Positions 14,282-15,723 of a DNA stretch of 15,723 nucleotides are shown in pieces (position 1 is the stretch's first letter; each line of letters begins with the position of its first letter). The position numbers and the translations under genes were made by a program. The DNA is taken from positions 1 to 15,723 of the forward strand of contig JAIDMV010000271.1 in assembly GCA_029050385.1 (NCBI GenBank), written 5' to 3'. The stretch is from Anaeroplasmataceae bacterium (GTDB taxonomy: Bacteria; Bacillota_I; Bacilli_A; Acholeplasmatales; Anaeroplasmataceae). The notes beneath the pieces are model-generated. The model ran no database searches. It had not been told where the DNA came from and saw only the letters and a list, made by a program, of their open reading frames with translations.

Positions 14282-15508
14282 ATGAAGCATTTAATAGAAG
14301 ATCAAGAAGTATACGCTGCTTTAAAAAAAGAACAAGAAAGGCAAGATTATCATATAGAACTTATCGCTTCTGAGAATTTTGTTTCTCAAGCGGTATTAGA
14401 GGCACAAGGAAGCATACTTACGAACAAGTACGCAGAAGGATACAGTGGAAGAAGATATTATGGTGGCTGTGAGTTTATTGATGAAGTAGAAAATATAGCT
14501 ATAGAGCGTGCATGTAAATTATTTAACGCAAAATATGCTAATGTTCAACCCCATTCAGGGTCTGCTGCAAATATGGGTGCTTATGGCGCATTGCTATCTA
14601 TTGGGGATGTCATATTAGGAATGTCTTTAGATGCAGGCGGACATTTAACACATGGGTATGAAAAAAGCTTTAGTGGAAAACTATATAAGGCCTATTCTTA
14701 TGGTCTTGATGAGAATGGCTACATTGATTATAAAGAGGTAGAGCATATTGCTAAAGAGGTTAAGCCTAAGCTTATTGTTGCAGGAGCAAGTGCATACTCT
14801 AGAATTATTGATTTTAAAAGATTTAGAGAAATTGCAGATTCTGTAGGAGCTTACCTTATGGTAGATATGGCTCATATTGCTGGATTGGTTGCTGCAGGAT
14901 TACATCCCAATCCATTGGAATATGCAGATATAGTAACGACTACAACACATAAGACCTTGCGTGGCCCACGTGGAGGTATAATTTTGACAAATAATAAAGA
15001 GATTGCTAAAAAAGTAAATTCCTATGTATTTCCGGGTATACAGGGTGGTCCTTTAATGCATATCATTGCTGCAAAGGCAGTAGCATTTAAGGAAGCTTTA
15101 GAACCAGAATTTAAAGAGTATGCGAAGCAAGTTGTTTTGAATTGTAAAGCCCTGGCAGATGAATTATCTAAATTAGGGTATACACTCATATCTGGTGGAA
15201 CTGACAATCATTTGGTATTGGTTGACATATATAATAGTGTTGGAATTACAGGAAAACAAGCAGAAGATATTTTATATTCAGTCAATATAACCTGTAATAA
15301 AAATGCTATTCCCAATGATACTCTGAAGCCAACAATCACTTCGGGCTTACGCCTAGGTACTGCAGCAATAACAACAAGAGGCTTTAAAGAAGAAGATTGT
15401 AGAATGGTTGCAGGTTGGATCGATCAAGCTTTGAGGAATAATACTGATAAATTAACTTTAACCAATATACGTAATAAGGTCATTGAAAGAATGAAGCAAA
15501 CTTTGTAA
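14282..15508 (+). CDS. glyA: Serine hydroxymethyltransferase
   Basis: GlyA converts serine and tetrahydrofolate into glycine and 5,10-methylene-THF, the main source of one-carbon units for purines, thymidine and methionine. The 408 residues match the usual length of about 410. Motifs are HIELIASENFVS, YAEGYSGRRYYGG, QPHSGSAAN, GGHLTHGY, DMAHIAGLVAAG, and TTTTHKTLRGPRGG with the PLP lysine Lys224. Most homologues have YPGRRYYGG, and here the Pro is Ser, a small oddity in a conserved loop. I chose ATG 14282, 7 bp after ribosome binding site AAAGGGG (14268-14274). GTG 14279 is in frame but too close. The 3' end overlaps a possible minus-strand frame. Confidence 0.97.
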   Translation: MKHLIEDQEVYAALKKEQERQDYHIELIASENFVSQAVLEAQGSILTNKYAEGYSGRRYYGGCEFIDEVENIAIERACKLFNAKYANVQPHSGSAANMGAYGALLSIGDVILGMSLDAGGHLTHGYEKSFSGKLYKAYSYGLDENGYIDYKEVEHIAKEVKPKLIVAGASAYSRIIDFKRFREIADSVGAYLMVDMAHIAGLVAAGLHPNPLEYADIVTTTTHKTLRGPRGGIILTNNKEIAKKVNSYVFPGIQGGPLMHIIAAKAVAFKEALEPEFKEYAKQVVLNCKALADELSKLGYTLISGGTDNHLVLVDIYNSVGITGKQAEDILYSVNITCNKNAIPNDTLKPTITSGLRLGTAAITTRGFKEEDCRMVAGWIDQALRNNTDKLTLTNIRNKVIERMKQTL

Positions 15509-15723
15509 GTGATTTGACTAATGTTTTTAATTAGAACTTTTGTGTTTATAAAATCTATTTTAGTTAAAACAAATCTCTTTTTGCCCACATCCTTAATAGA
15601 AGAACCACATAGATAGATTGTATCATCTATTATAATAAATCTGTCATGTATTTTATTCGTTTTAATGACAGTAAGATTGTGATTGATATTAAACTTATCT
15701 ATATCCTGATTTGTAAGTGTAGA
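15424..15723 (-). CDS. C-terminal part of a phospholipase-D-like (HxD) domain protein (5' end beyond window)
   Basis: An open minus-strand frame runs from the right edge to a TGA at 15426-15424 and covers about 99 residues. It contains KIHDRFIIIDDTIYLCGSSIKDVGKKRFVLTKID. In order this shows HDRFIIID, then YLCGSSIKD, then GKKRF. Comparable HDRFLIID...GASLKDLGKK endings occur in phospholipase-D-like proteins, often attached to phage or mobile regulatory domains. Here the two-part HxD motif would take part in nuclease or phosphodiester chemistry, but the rest is out of view. The last 28 residues or so run antisense into the glyA 3' end (85 bp) and look less conserved, so the frame may have lost its original stop or be decaying. 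The start, full length and function cannot be judged from this window. Confidence 0.6.
   Translation of the reverse strand, partial: STLTNQDIDKFNINHNLTVIKTNKIHDRFIIIDDTIYLCGSSIKDVGKKRFVLTKIDFINTKVLIKNISQITYKVCFILSMTLLRILVKVNLSVLFLKA

Overview
The window looks like the chromosome of a low-GC Gram-positive bacterium in the Bacilli/Erysipelotrichia range. The DNA is strongly AT-rich and ribosome binding sites are of the AGGAGG type. TGA is used as a stop (at 2762-2764 and 4544-4546), so the code is standard rather than the Mycoplasma code. Promoters are the TTGACA/TATAAT type, terminators are hairpins with T-tracts, and two operators resemble CIRCE, the HrcA site of Firmicutes. I cannot name the species.

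Layout. (1) 2-2764 is the 3' part of a large surface protein: a beta-helix region, six Listeria-Bacteroides repeats and a C-terminal membrane anchor. (2) 2854-8467 is a tight same-strand operon for N-acetylglucosamine use: a MurR/RpiR regulator, a sugar epimerase, NagB, NagA, a ROK sugar kinase and an MsmK/UgpC-type sugar importer ATPase. It ends at a clear terminator (8513-8537). The likely route is import by an unlinked ABC importer, ROK phosphorylation, NagA deacetylation, then NagB conversion to fructose-6-phosphate. (3) 8582-9372 is the least explained part. A strong promoter drives a structured RNA that can form a pseudoknot and ends in a long terminator hairpin. An unrecognised, very basic 165-residue protein gene follows directly. 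A second strong promoter faces back toward that gene and would make a small RNA of about 85 nt, ending in a hairpin that covers the gene's stop codon. The layout resembles type III (RNA-protein) toxin-antitoxin loci, and the convergent RNA resembles type I loci.

(4) 9412-10563 holds a small AbrB-fold protein and two tandem Hsp20 chaperones. Two CIRCE-like operators flank the hsp20 promoter, and the first overlaps the abrB-like stop codon. (5) 10612-11856 is a PLP aminotransferase. (6) 11927-14219 is an ABC exporter pair (ATPase plus large permease) from its own promoter. (7) 14282-15508 is glyA (serine hydroxymethyltransferase). (8) A minus-strand reading frame enters from the right edge and carries an HDRF/GSSIKD motif like the C-terminus of phospholipase-D-like proteins; it overlaps the end of glyA.

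Most of the window is ordinary core metabolism. The 8582-9372 locus and the double CIRCE arrangement deserve the closest look.
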